Shown here: piece by piece, positions 45,117 through 53,478 of the stretch
Layout of the letters: each line of letters opens with the position of its first letter
How positions within the stretch are numbered: position 1 is the stretch's first letter
Origin: Cyanobium sp. AMD-g
GTDB lineage: Bacteria; Cyanobacteriota; Cyanobacteriia; PCC-6307; Cyanobiaceae
Reading direction: 5' to 3'
Assembly: GCF_024346395.1 (NCBI RefSeq)
Contig: NZ_JAGQCW010000001.1
Span: forward strand, 1-64,000
DNA: 64,000 bases
Notes under the pieces: generated by a model
Database searches by the model: none
What the model saw: only the letters and a program-made list of their open reading frames with translations
Told to the model about the DNA's origin: nothing
Translations under genes and position numbers: made by a program

Positions 45117-46496
45117 TCAGAGCAGATTGGCTGCCAGTTCCGCCAGTTCGGAGCGTTCCCCCCGCATCAGGGTGATGTGGCCCGAAAGCAGCTGGCCCTT
45201 GAAGCGTTCCACTAGCCAGGTGAGCCCGTTGCTCTCCGCATCCACGTAGGGATTATCGATCTGGTAGGGGTCGCCGGTGAGCACGATCTTGGTGCCCTCA
45301 CCTACCCGGGTGACGATCGTCTTGACTTCATGGGGGGTGAGATTCTGGGCCTCATCCACCACCATGAACTGGCGGGGGATTGAGCGGCCGCGGATGTAGC
45401 TGATCGCCTCCACTTCCAGGAGGCCCATGCCCTTGAGGTCGCTCCAGTTGCTGCGCGGCGCCCGGTGGCTGCCCCGGGCGGGCTGGGGGTCCTCGCCACC
45501 GAGCAGGAAGTCGAGATTGTCGACGATCGGTTGCATCCAGGGGGCCATCTTCTCCTCGAGATCCCCGGGCAGGAAGCCCATCTCCTTGCCCAGGGAAATC
45601 ACCGGACGCGTCACCAGCAGGCGTTCGTAGAGGTGCTCATCGGCCACCTGGTGCAGACCCGCCGCCAGGGCGAGCAGGGTCTTGCCGGTGCCGGCCTTGC
45701 CCACCAGGGTCACCAGGGCCACCGCCGGATCGAGCAGCAGATCAAGGGCGAAGGCCTGCTCCCGGTTGCGGGGCTGAATGCGACCCATCTTGGCCTTGGC
45801 TGACTTCTGCAGCGGTTGCAAGGTCCCGGTGCGGCCGTTGTAGCGGGCCAGCAGAGTGTGGGCCGGCTGGGCCAGGTCCACCAGGGTCACTCCCTCGTTC
45901 GCCTGCAGGGGCGCCACCGGAACCGGCTGCTCCGGGATGGCGTCCGCCGGCAGGCCGTCACCGGCCTTCACCTGATCCATCAGCTCGGCGCCCATCCAGC
46001 GCTCGCAGAACCCCGGGTAGAGGTCGGCCATGTCCACCTTGTCGGTGGTGTAGTCCTGGGCGATCAGGCCCACCGCATCGGCCTTGATGCGCAGGTTGGT
46101 GTCCTTGGTGACGAGCACCACCGGCGCCTGCCCACCCACCACCTCCTGCAGGCGCTGCTCCAGGGCCACGGCCAGGATGTTGTTGTCGCCGTTGCCCGCC
46201 TTCAGCTCGGGGGGCAGCTGGCGCAGGGTCTCACTGCGGCAGAACACCACCTTCAAGATGCCGCCGCTGTTGCCATTGATCGGCACGCCCTCGGCCAGGT
46301 TGCCTTTCTCGCGCAACTGGTCGAGCAGGCGGGACACCTGACGGGCGTTGCGGCCCTTTTCGGAGGGGTCCCGCTTGAAGCGGTCGATCTCCTCGACCAC
46401 TTCGATCGGCACCACCACCTGGTTGTCTTCGAAGCGGTTCAGGGCCTGGGGGTCATGCAGCAGCACATTGGTGTCGAGCACGAAGGTCTTGCGCAT
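45117..46496 (-). CDS. PhoH family protein with PIN domain
   Basis: The 459-residue protein from the ATG at 46494-46496 has an N-terminal PIN domain (MRKTFVLDTNVLLHDPQAL, with Asp8) and a C-terminal PhoH-type ATPase with Walker A VGKAGTGKTLLALA and Walker B FMVVDEAQNL. PIN-PhoH proteins couple RNA cleavage with ATP-driven unwinding. Upstream frame extends 23 residues without family character. It is divergent from the CofE-like gene. Confidence 0.92.
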   Translation of the reverse strand: MRKTFVLDTNVLLHDPQALNRFEDNQVVVPIEVVEEIDRFKRDPSEKGRNARQVSRLLDQLREKGNLAEGVPINGNSGGILKVVFCRSETLRQLPPELKAGNGDNNILAVALEQRLQEVVGGQAPVVLVTKDTNLRIKADAVGLIAQDYTTDKVDMADLYPGFCERWMGAELMDQVKAGDGLPADAIPEQPVPVAPLQANEGVTLVDLAQPAHTLLARYNGRTGTLQPLQKSAKAKMGRIQPRNREQAFALDLLLDPAVALVTLVGKAGTGKTLLALAAGLHQVADEHLYERLLVTRPVISLGKEMGFLPGDLEEKMAPWMQPIVDNLDFLLGGEDPQPARGSHRAPRSNWSDLKGMGLLEVEAISYIRGRSIPRQFMVVDEAQNLTPHEVKTIVTRVGEGTKIVLTGDPYQIDNPYVDAESNGLTWLVERFKGQLLSGHITLMRGERSELAELAANLL

Positions 46497-46581
46497 GCCA
46501 GGGCCCTGCCGGTTGCATGGGGCTGAAGCTAGGTCCACGGGTGCATCTACGCTCCGGCCGGACATTCCCTGACGTATCGGC

Positions 46582-47760
46582 TTGCCGTTCCCCGTTTCCT
46601 TCCTGCTGGTTCTGCTGCTGCTCCTCGGCCTGGGGCTAGTGGTGCTCGAACTGCGTCATCGCCTGCGGCCCGCCTCCCCCCTGCAGTTGCTGCCCGGTGC
46701 CTTCCAGGTGCGGCGCCGGGCCCAGGGCCTGGAGATCACCGGCGAGATCCGCATCCGCAACCCCCACCCCCGCATGGAGGTGATGGTGCCGGAGATCACG
46801 CTGGTGCCCACCGTGCTGGGTCGCAGTGATGCGAGTCAGGTGCGCCATGAGCTGCACATCACTCCGCTGCACCCCGACGAGGAAGCCCGCCCCGACGGTT
46901 ACTGGGCCGCCTACATCGTCAAGGGGCGCAAGACCACCGCCGCCCACATCCGTCTGAACCTCACCGGTCCCGCCGGCGTGGATCTCGAAAGCGTGCTCGA
47001 CACCCTCTGGATGGACATCCACTGGGTGAACTACGGACCTTTCGGACGGCTGCAGCGCCGCCAGGGGATCCTGATGCCCCTGCAGAAGCCGCAACCGGGT
47101 GATCCGGCCGCCCCCGGCTGGCGCGAGGGGGAGGGCTGCCGCGTGTTGCCGGTGCGCACCCACCTGCTCGGGGTGCTCGACGATTCCCTGGACGTGCTGC
47201 GGCGCTATACCGACGGCCTGCTGCAGCCCGGCGATGTGCTCACCATCGGGGAGACCCCCCTGGCGGTGATCCAGGGGCGCTACCACCACCCCTCAACGGT
47301 GGAGCCCTCCTTCCTGGCCCGTCTGCTGTGTCGGGTGTTCCACCCCACCAGCTCCCTGGCCACCGCCTGCGGCCTGCAGAGCCTGATCGACGTGTCAGGC
47401 CCGGCACGGGTGCTGGGGGCCTGGCTGGTGGGCACCGCCCTGAAGCTGGTGGGCAGCAAGGGCTGGTTTTATCGGCTGGCCGGGGAGCAGGCTCGCCTGA
47501 TCGACGACATCACCGGCACCACGCCTCCCTATGACCAGACGATCGTTCTTGGTCCTGAGGCGCCGGCGGCCTGGTGCGAACAGATGGCGGCGGCCCTCGG
47601 GGTGGCCGTCGCGGTGGTGGATGTGAACGACCTGGGGCGGGTGAAGGTGCTGGCCGCCAGCAACGGCACCGACGAGGCCCTGCTGATGCGGGCCCTGCGT
47701 CCCAACCCCGCCGGCAATGCCAACGAGCGCACCCCCCTCGTGCTGGTGCGTCCCGCGTAG
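46582..47760 (+). CDS. CofE-like (F420-0 glutamate ligase) protein
   Basis: The 392-residue protein starts at TTG and has a membrane helix (SFLLVLLLLLGLGLVVLEL) followed by a domain resembling the coenzyme F420-0 gamma-glutamyl ligase: RVLPVRTHLLGVLDDSLDVL, LLQPGDVLTIGETPLAVIQGR and DDITGTTPPYDQTIVLGPE. Cyanobacteria carry CofE homologs although F420 is not expected in this group, so the real substrate is unclear. It is divergent from phoH, with 85 bases between starts. Confidence 0.75.
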   Translation: MPFPVSFLLVLLLLLGLGLVVLELRHRLRPASPLQLLPGAFQVRRRAQGLEITGEIRIRNPHPRMEVMVPEITLVPTVLGRSDASQVRHELHITPLHPDEEARPDGYWAAYIVKGRKTTAAHIRLNLTGPAGVDLESVLDTLWMDIHWVNYGPFGRLQRRQGILMPLQKPQPGDPAAPGWREGEGCRVLPVRTHLLGVLDDSLDVLRRYTDGLLQPGDVLTIGETPLAVIQGRYHHPSTVEPSFLARLLCRVFHPTSSLATACGLQSLIDVSGPARVLGAWLVGTALKLVGSKGWFYRLAGEQARLIDDITGTTPPYDQTIVLGPEAPAAWCEQMAAALGVAVAVVDVNDLGRVKVLAASNGTDEALLMRALRPNPAGNANERTPLVLVRPA

Positions 47761-47773
47761 AATTGCCGGGTTG

Positions 47774-48964
47774 ATGGTGTGTCAATCGCCGTCGACGCCG
47801 TTCCGCGTTCCCGCGCTTCTCCCCATTCCTCCGTCGTCTGCCGTGCCAGTGCCTGCCGTGCCAGTGCCTGCCCAGGGCAGACCTTCCCCCAGTTGGACGG
47901 TGGAGACACTGCAGGGCTGGCACCTGCCCCTGCTCGATGATCCCGCCTTCCTGCCGCTGCAGCCATTGCTGCAGCGCTCCCTGCTGCTGGCCCTGCCGGA
48001 GCAGCTGCTGACGGCGGTGACCAGCCGCCGCCCCCTGGCCGCCCAGGTGCTGGTGGCCCTGCAGCGCCAGGGCCTCAGCCGCCAACAGGCCCTCGGGCTG
48101 ATCGTTTCCCGCCGTCTCAATCGCAGCGGTACCTGCTGGCAGGTGCAGCACCTGCGCCTGGCCCTGGCCGCCACCGAAGTCAACGCTCCAGACGCATCGG
48201 CCCCCAGCCGGGCAGCCCTGGCAGGGGATCTGCTGCGCCAGGCCATCGGCCGGGTGAAGGGGGCCGCCAGCTGGATCGCCACCGCCTCCAGTCTCGACAC
48301 CTCCCGGCTGGCCACCCTGCGTGAGCAGGGTTTCCAGCCCCAACGCACCGATCGCCTCTGGCGCTGGCAACCAGCGGCGGATCGCGCTGTCCCGCCCCTG
48401 CCGGCTGATCTGCAGTTGCGCCAGCTCAACCGCCGCACGGCCCCGTTGCTGTGGCACCTTGAGCAGGCCACCTGCCCGGCCCACCTGCGCCAGCTGCAGG
48501 ATCGCCGCATCGAAGACCTGCTCGACCAGAGCCGCAGCCATGGCTGGATGCTGGTGGATGCGGTGCGTAACGAGGCCGTGGCGGGTGTGCGTTGGCTCGA
48601 TGAGCACCCCGGTGGCGGCCAGGCCGTGGAGCTGAGCATCCATCCCGGCTGGGCCCACCTGCTCGAAACGGCGGCGGAAGGCTTGCTGCACCGCCTCGCC
48701 AAAGGTGGAACCAGCCTGTGGCTGTGCTGCGAGGTGAGCGATGCCGAGCGCCAGGGCTGGTTGCAGGCCTTGGGGGCCGAAGCCCACGGCGAGGAGGTGT
48801 TGATGGCGCGCAGTGTCTGGCGGCGTCAGGAGGGCCAGCCGGCCAAGCGGGCGGCGCGGCGCCTTGAAGCCGTGCTGGAGCAGCTGCAGCCCCGGCGCCG
48901 GCCCATGCCCACCCCCAGCGGTCCCCTCGGCGGCCTGCCCATGGCGCCTCTGTTGCCCCGCTGA
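47774..48964 (+). CDS. GNAT-like uncharacterised protein
   Basis: From the ATG at 47774 the protein has 396 residues with a Pro-rich N-terminus and two related alpha/beta regions. The second (about 215-360: LQLRQLNRRTAPLLWHLEQ, GWMLVDAVRNEAVAGVRWLDEH, VELSIHPGWAHLLETAAEGLL) looks like an acetyltransferase fold without a clear acetyl-CoA loop. No partner is evident. The ruvX gene starts at the next base. Confidence 0.6.
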   Translation: MVCQSPSTPFRVPALLPIPPSSAVPVPAVPVPAQGRPSPSWTVETLQGWHLPLLDDPAFLPLQPLLQRSLLLALPEQLLTAVTSRRPLAAQVLVALQRQGLSRQQALGLIVSRRLNRSGTCWQVQHLRLALAATEVNAPDASAPSRAALAGDLLRQAIGRVKGAASWIATASSLDTSRLATLREQGFQPQRTDRLWRWQPAADRAVPPLPADLQLRQLNRRTAPLLWHLEQATCPAHLRQLQDRRIEDLLDQSRSHGWMLVDAVRNEAVAGVRWLDEHPGGGQAVELSIHPGWAHLLETAAEGLLHRLAKGGTSLWLCCEVSDAERQGWLQALGAEAHGEEVLMARSVWRRQEGQPAKRAARRLEAVLEQLQPRRRPMPTPSGPLGGLPMAPLLPR

Positions 48965-49483
48965 ATGGCCCCTCCACAGCCGCGATCGGTGCTGGCCATC
49001 GATGTGGGGCGCCGCCGCATCGGCCTGGCCGGTTGCGATCCGCTGGGGGTCACCGTCACACCACTGCCGGCCCTGGCGCGGGGGGAGTTCCAGGCCGACC
49101 TCGATCGGCTGGTGATCCTGTTGCGACAGCGGCGGGTGCAGGCGCTGGTGGTGGGACTGCCCCTCGATGCCTGCCAGCGGCCCACCCCCCAGGGGATCCA
49201 CTGTCGCCGCTACGGCCTGCGGCTGGCCCGGGCCCTGCAGGCCCTCGGCCGGCCCCTGCCCCTGGCCTGGGTGGATGAGCACGCCAGCAGCTGGGCGGCG
49301 GGCGAGCGTTTCGCTCTGCACGGAGACCGCAGCGGCCGCCTCGACAGCGCCGCGGCCGTGTTGTTGCTGGAGCAATGGCAGCGGGAAGGCCCCGAACCGC
49401 TGGACCTGTCGGCGTTGAGCAACGATCCGGTCGCCCCGGCGGCCATCGGCGTGGGCACTCGGGCCGGCGTTGATTCATTCTGA
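48965..49483 (+). CDS. ruvX: Putative Holliday junction resolvase RuvX
   Basis: The 172-residue YqgF-type protein has the RNase H-fold start SVLAIDVGRRRIGLAGCDPL (Asp13) and further acidic residues at VVGLPLDACQ, PLAWVDEHASSW and SGRLDSAAAVLLLEQW. RuvX processes rRNA ends or Holliday junctions depending on species. It is the first of a run of overlapping genes ending at proB. Confidence 0.88.
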   Translation: MAPPQPRSVLAIDVGRRRIGLAGCDPLGVTVTPLPALARGEFQADLDRLVILLRQRRVQALVVGLPLDACQRPTPQGIHCRRYGLRLARALQALGRPLPLAWVDEHASSWAAGERFALHGDRSGRLDSAAAVLLLEQWQREGPEPLDLSALSNDPVAPAAIGVGTRAGVDSF

Positions 49484-49502
49484 GTACACCTGCTTCCCCT
49501 TG

Positions 49503-50051
49503 ATGGCCTCCGACCCCCCTGCGATGACGGGCTCCGGTGACGTGCCCACCGTGCAGGTGCGGGACGGCAGCGGCCGCCAACTGCTGTGTTTCCTGGAGCA
49601 GCTGATCCCCCTCGATGGCCACGACTACGCCCTGCTGACACCGGTGGACACCCCGGTCTGCCTGTTTCGCCTCAGCGATGACGACGATCCCGAGCTGGTC
49701 GAGACCCTCAATGCCACCGAGCCGATCCTGTCGGTGGCGGATGTGGTGCTGCAGGAACACGACCTGACCCTGGTGCGTTCAGCTGTCACGCTCACCGTCA
49801 GCGGCGAACTGGAGGAGCCCGATCCCGATGAACTCGAGGATGAGGAAGGCGACGACGACAGCGAGACCTACGAACTGCTGGTGAGCTTCATGGCCGGCGA
49901 TGAGGAGTACGGCCTGTACATCCCCCTGGATCCGTTCTTCGTGGTGGCGCGCATGGAGGGGGCTGACGCGGTGATGGTGGAGGGAGAGGAGTTCGAGCGG
50001 GTCCAGCCCCGCATCGAGGCCGAACTCGACGAGCGGGAGAGCGACGACTGA
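49503..50051 (+). CDS. DUF3727 domain protein
   Basis: The 182-residue protein has the two-part DUF3727 pattern: QLLCFLEQLIPLDGHDYALLTPVDTPVCLFRL and, after an acidic linker (EEPDPDELEDEEGDDDS), SFMAGDEEYGLYIPLDPFFVVARM. It is soluble and its role is not known. Its stop overlaps the start of yqeG. Confidence 0.85.
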   Translation: MASDPPAMTGSGDVPTVQVRDGSGRQLLCFLEQLIPLDGHDYALLTPVDTPVCLFRLSDDDDPELVETLNATEPILSVADVVLQEHDLTLVRSAVTLTVSGELEEPDPDELEDEEGDDDSETYELLVSFMAGDEEYGLYIPLDPFFVVARMEGADAVMVEGEEFERVQPRIEAELDERESDD

Positions 50052-50560
50052 TGCTGCGCGATCTGCTCACGCCTGACTGGCTGCCGGGGACGTCCCTGGC
50101 CCACCTGCCGCTGCAGGAGCTGGTCGACCGTGGCATTCGCGCCCTCGTCCTCGACGTGGACCGCACCCTGCTGCCCCGCCGCCAGGCCACCATGCCTGTC
50201 CAGGCTGAGCTGTGGCTGCGCCACGCCCGCGAGCGGATGCCCCTGCATCTGCTCAGCAACAATCCCTCCCGCCGCCGCATCGGGGCGGTGGCCGACACCA
50301 TGGGACTTCCCTACACCACCTCGGCGGGCAAGCCGCGCCGGGCCGCCCTGCGCAAGGTGCTGCTGGATCTCGATCTGCCCCCCGCCCAGGTGGCCCTGGT
50401 GGGCGACCGGCTGTTCACCGACGTGCTGGTGGGCAACCGCATGGGCCTGTTCACTGTGCTGGTGAAGCCGATCGATCCCGACGGTGAACCCTGCCGCCAG
50501 GACCGGCTGCAGAACCTGGAGCTGCGCATGGCCCGCTGGGTGGGCTCGGTTCCGGGCTGA
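50051..50560 (+). CDS. YqeG family HAD phosphatase
   Basis: The 169-residue HAD IIIA-type protein has motif I LVLDVDRTLL (D35, D37), Ser/Asn in LHLLSNNPS (motif II), Lys in AGKPRRAAL and motif III VALVGDRLFTDVLVGNRMG. Related enzymes act on phosphatidylglycerol phosphate, which would fit the pgsA-like gene in the window. It overlaps proB. Confidence 0.9.
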   Translation: MLRDLLTPDWLPGTSLAHLPLQELVDRGIRALVLDVDRTLLPRRQATMPVQAELWLRHARERMPLHLLSNNPSRRRIGAVADTMGLPYTTSAGKPRRAALRKVLLDLDLPPAQVALVGDRLFTDVLVGNRMGLFTVLVKPIDPDGEPCRQDRLQNLELRMARWVGSVPG

Positions 50561-51705
50561 TGGCGACATCCGGCCCCCCCGCCGCCGGCGGACTGCGGCG
50601 TGTCATCAAGGTGGGCACCAGCCTGCTGCGGGGCAGCCCCGAGCGGCCCACGGCGGCGGTGATCGCCGACCTGGCCGCCAGCTTCGGCCGCCAGCAGCGC
50701 CGGGGTGACCAGCTGGCCCTGGTGACCAGCGGGGCGGTGGGTCTGGGCTGCGAGGCCCTGCGCTTCAGCCGGCGCCCCACCGAGGTGGTGGCCCTGCAGG
50801 CGGCCGCCGCCGTGGGCCAGGGCCGGCTGATGGCCCTCTACCAGGACGCCTTTGCCGTGCGGGGGATGGCGGTGGCCCAGGTGCTGCTCACGCGCAGCGA
50901 TCTGGCCTCCCGGCGCCGCTACCAGAACGCCTGCCGCACCCTGGAGCAGCTGCTGGCGTGGGGCGTGCTGCCGGTGGTGAACGAGAACGACACCCTGGCC
51001 ACCGACGAACTGCGCTTCGGCGACAACGACACCCTCTCGGCCCTGGTGGCGGTGGCGATCGGCGCCGATGAACTGGTGCTTCTCACTGATGTCGACCGCC
51101 TCTATTCCGGCAACCCGCGCACCGATGCCGATGCCAGCCCGATCGAAGAGGTGCGCGACCTGGCCGAGCTGGAGCGCCTCAGCCACGTGGCCGAAGGCGG
51201 CGGGCAGTGGGGCACCGGCGGCATGACCACCAAGCTGGCGGCGGCCCGCATCGCCACCTCCAGCGGCATCCGGGTGCGCCTGGCCGATGGCCGCGATCCG
51301 GCGGTGCTCGACGCCCTGTTCGCCGGCGAGCGGGTGGGCACCGTGTTCCAGCCCAGCGCCACCCCCCTGGCCGACCGCAAAAGCTGGCTGGCCCATGCCC
51401 TGCTGGTGAAGGGCAGCGTGCGGGTGGATGCGGGCGCCGAGCGGGCCCTGCTGCAGCAGGGGGCCTCCCTGCTGGCGGTGGGCATCCGTGAGGTGGAGGG
51501 CCACTTCTCCCGGCGTGACGCCGTGCGGGTGCTGGCCAGCGATGGCCGCGAACTGGGGCGGGGACTGAGCACCCTGAGCAGCGAGGAACTGCGCCGGATC
51601 ATGGGCCTCAGCAGCGAGGAGGTGCGCCGCCGGCTGGGGCCGGTGGGGGATGCGGTGGTGCACCGTGACCAGCTGGTGCTTACCGGCCGTCAACCGCCCG
51701 ATTGA
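50560..51705 (+). CDS. proB: Glutamate 5-kinase
   Basis: ProB phosphorylates glutamate in proline synthesis. The 381-residue protein has the amino-acid-kinase domain (VIKVGTSLLRGS, LALVTSGAVGLGCEAL, VVNENDTLATDELRFGDND, GGMTTKLAAARIA) and the C-terminal PUA domain (RVDAGAERALLQQGASLLAVGI). Its start overlaps the yqeG stop by one base. It ends the operon from ruvX. Confidence 0.96.
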   Translation: MATSGPPAAGGLRRVIKVGTSLLRGSPERPTAAVIADLAASFGRQQRRGDQLALVTSGAVGLGCEALRFSRRPTEVVALQAAAAVGQGRLMALYQDAFAVRGMAVAQVLLTRSDLASRRRYQNACRTLEQLLAWGVLPVVNENDTLATDELRFGDNDTLSALVAVAIGADELVLLTDVDRLYSGNPRTDADASPIEEVRDLAELERLSHVAEGGGQWGTGGMTTKLAAARIATSSGIRVRLADGRDPAVLDALFAGERVGTVFQPSATPLADRKSWLAHALLVKGSVRVDAGAERALLQQGASLLAVGIREVEGHFSRRDAVRVLASDGRELGRGLSTLSSEELRRIMGLSSEEVRRRLGPVGDAVVHRDQLVLTGRQPPD

Positions 51706-51793
51706 TCGAGGACGGCCTGGAGCTTCTCCAGCAGCTCGGCCGCCTCCCCTTCACCGGAGAGGCCGTCCACCACGATCGGCGGCGCTGAACGCG
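51701..51793 (-). pseudogene. Possible 3' remnant of a lost gene
   Basis: On the minus strand a 30-residue frame reading PIVVDGLSGEGEAAELLEKL and then QAVLDQSGG ends in TGA overlapping the proB stop, but a stop codon precedes it after about 34 residues and no start is present. Its protein-like composition suggests the tail of a degraded gene. It fills the gap between proB and the PAP2 gene. Confidence 0.3.
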
Positions 51794-51794
51794 A

Positions 51795-52556
51795 TCAATC
51801 CGCCAGCAGGGGCAGGCCGGCCGGTGGGACCGCCAGCAGCAGGCGGCGCTCACCGTCCACCTGCTGCTTGAAGCGGCGCCACTGGGGCGAGGCGATCACT
51901 TCCTGGCTGATCGCCTCGGCGAGGCGCTGGCCGGCCAGCACATCACTGGGGTAGTGCATGGCGCAGTAGGCCCGCACGTAGCCCCCCTGGAGGCCCACCG
52001 GCAGCAGCCGCTCCCGGCGTTCCGGCAGCAGGTCGGCCAGCAGCAGGGACGCGGTGGCAAACCAGGTGGCGTGGCCGCTGGGGAACGACCAGGAGCTCTC
52101 CAGGGGGAGGCAGGGCTTCAGATCGGGGTGGCTCAGGAAGGGGCGTGGCCGGGCCAGCGCATCCTTGAGCTGATCCTTGAGCCCATCGGCCCGCTCAAGG
52201 AAGGCCGGCAGGCCCGCGTGGAGGAGGGGGGAGGTGCGGGCCAGGTCGGCGCCCACCGCGGCATCGAAGACGCTGAGATGGCGGTTCAGGAAGCGCCAGC
52301 TGTGCACGATCCCCGCCGGCGTGCGGCTGCGCTGGTTCCAGCGCAGGATGGCCAGGTCGTCCAGCTCCGGGCGACTGCCGGGGGCCGGTGGCTGTCCGAG
52401 CACGGTGCGGTAGGTGGCCGGCTGGAGCACCAGGCCCGCCGCCGGATCGGCCGGCTGGGCCAGCGCCGGTCCTGCCAGCGCCAGCGAACCCGGCAGCAGG
52501 GCGGTCTGCAGCAGCAGCAGGCCGGTCAGCCAGGGTCCCGGGCGCAGGGTGTGCAT
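51795..52556 (-). CDS. PAP2-type acid phosphatase
   Basis: The 253-residue protein has a signal peptide (LTGLLLLQTALLPGSLALAGPALAQ) and the three PAP2 motifs: KDALARPRPF, WSFPSGHATWFATAS and YCAMHYPSDVLAGQRLA. Class A non-specific acid phosphatases of this type release phosphate in the periplasm. Start ATG at 52554-52556. It follows the SDR gene with 50 bases between. Confidence 0.9.
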   Translation of the reverse strand: MHTLRPGPWLTGLLLLQTALLPGSLALAGPALAQPADPAAGLVLQPATYRTVLGQPPAPGSRPELDDLAILRWNQRSRTPAGIVHSWRFLNRHLSVFDAAVGADLARTSPLLHAGLPAFLERADGLKDQLKDALARPRPFLSHPDLKPCLPLESSWSFPSGHATWFATASLLLADLLPERRERLLPVGLQGGYVRAYCAMHYPSDVLAGQRLAEAISQEVIASPQWRRFKQQVDGERRLLLAVPPAGLPLLAD

Positions 52557-52606
52557 GGCTCCGGTGCCGGCGGTGGGGAGGCAACACCGTAGGGGTGCCC
52601 CGCCAG

Positions 52607-53323
52607 TCAGAAGCGTTCGTCGCCGATGGCGGGCAGCACCAGCTCGCGCACGAAGGACGCCGGCGACAGCTGCAGCAGGGCCGAGACGATCCGGATCACG
52701 TCGTGGAGCGGAATCTGCCGGCCCTCTCCGCGGCCGGCGGCCGCCTCGGGCGGCACCTCCAGGCCGTCGTCGGTGTTCAGGTAACCCAGCTGCAGGCAGG
52801 TCACCGCCAGCTGCTGGTCGCGGAAACTCTCGCGCAGGGCATCGGCGATGCCGGTGAGGGCGAACTTGGAGGCGCCGAAGGTCACCTCCGGCTGCCCGCT
52901 CCTGCGCAGGCCGGAGGTGGAGCCCGTGAGGATCAGCTGGGGCCTGGGGGAGCCGAGCAGCCGCGGCATCAGGCGCCGCAGCAGCATCAGCGCGCCGGTG
53001 ATGTTGATGGCCACCATGGTGGCGATGCTCTCGTCGGGATCCTCCAGGAAGCTGTAGGCCTCGCTGAAGGCGTTCGCTTCCCAGACGCCGAGGTTGTAGA
53101 TCAGCACATCCAGCTGGGCGGGGGCCTGCTGCTCGATCCACCGGACCGCCGGCAGCGGCTCCGCCAGATCCGCCTCGATCCAGCCGAGCTCGACGCCCGT
53201 CGGCAGCCTCAGGTCATCGGGCCGTCGCCGCGAGACGCCGATCACCGTGTCGCCGGCGCTGCCCAGACCCTCGACAAAGGCACGGCCAAGTCCGCGGCTG
53301 GCCCCGACCACCATCAGTTTCAT
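52607..53323 (-). CDS. SDR family protein with Phe in active site
   Basis: The 238-residue short-chain dehydrogenase has the NAD(P) motif VVGASRGLGRAF (residues 6-16) and LDVLIYNLGVWE, and Ser in ILTGSTSG. The catalytic YxxxK appears as F149-G-A-S-K153, so the proton-donating Tyr is replaced by Phe. It may therefore be a weak or non-catalytic dehydrogenase, or use another donor. The codon is TTC on the minus strand. Confidence 0.85.
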   Translation of the reverse strand: MKLMVVGASRGLGRAFVEGLGSAGDTVIGVSRRRPDDLRLPTGVELGWIEADLAEPLPAVRWIEQQAPAQLDVLIYNLGVWEANAFSEAYSFLEDPDESIATMVAINITGALMLLRRLMPRLLGSPRPQLILTGSTSGLRRSGQPEVTFGASKFALTGIADALRESFRDQQLAVTCLQLGYLNTDDGLEVPPEAAAGRGEGRQIPLHDVIRIVSALLQLSPASFVRELVLPAIGDERF

Positions 53324-53478
53324 GGACCCGCTCCCGCAGGGGCGATGTCGAAGTGCAGCACATCCTCCCCGACATCCAGCCTGGCGTAGAGGGCAATGGC
53401 GTGTCTCAGGACCATCGCACGGCTGAGCATCGGTTTCGATATCTCCCGGCTAGAAGGGAGCAACGGCGGAGCCCAGCG

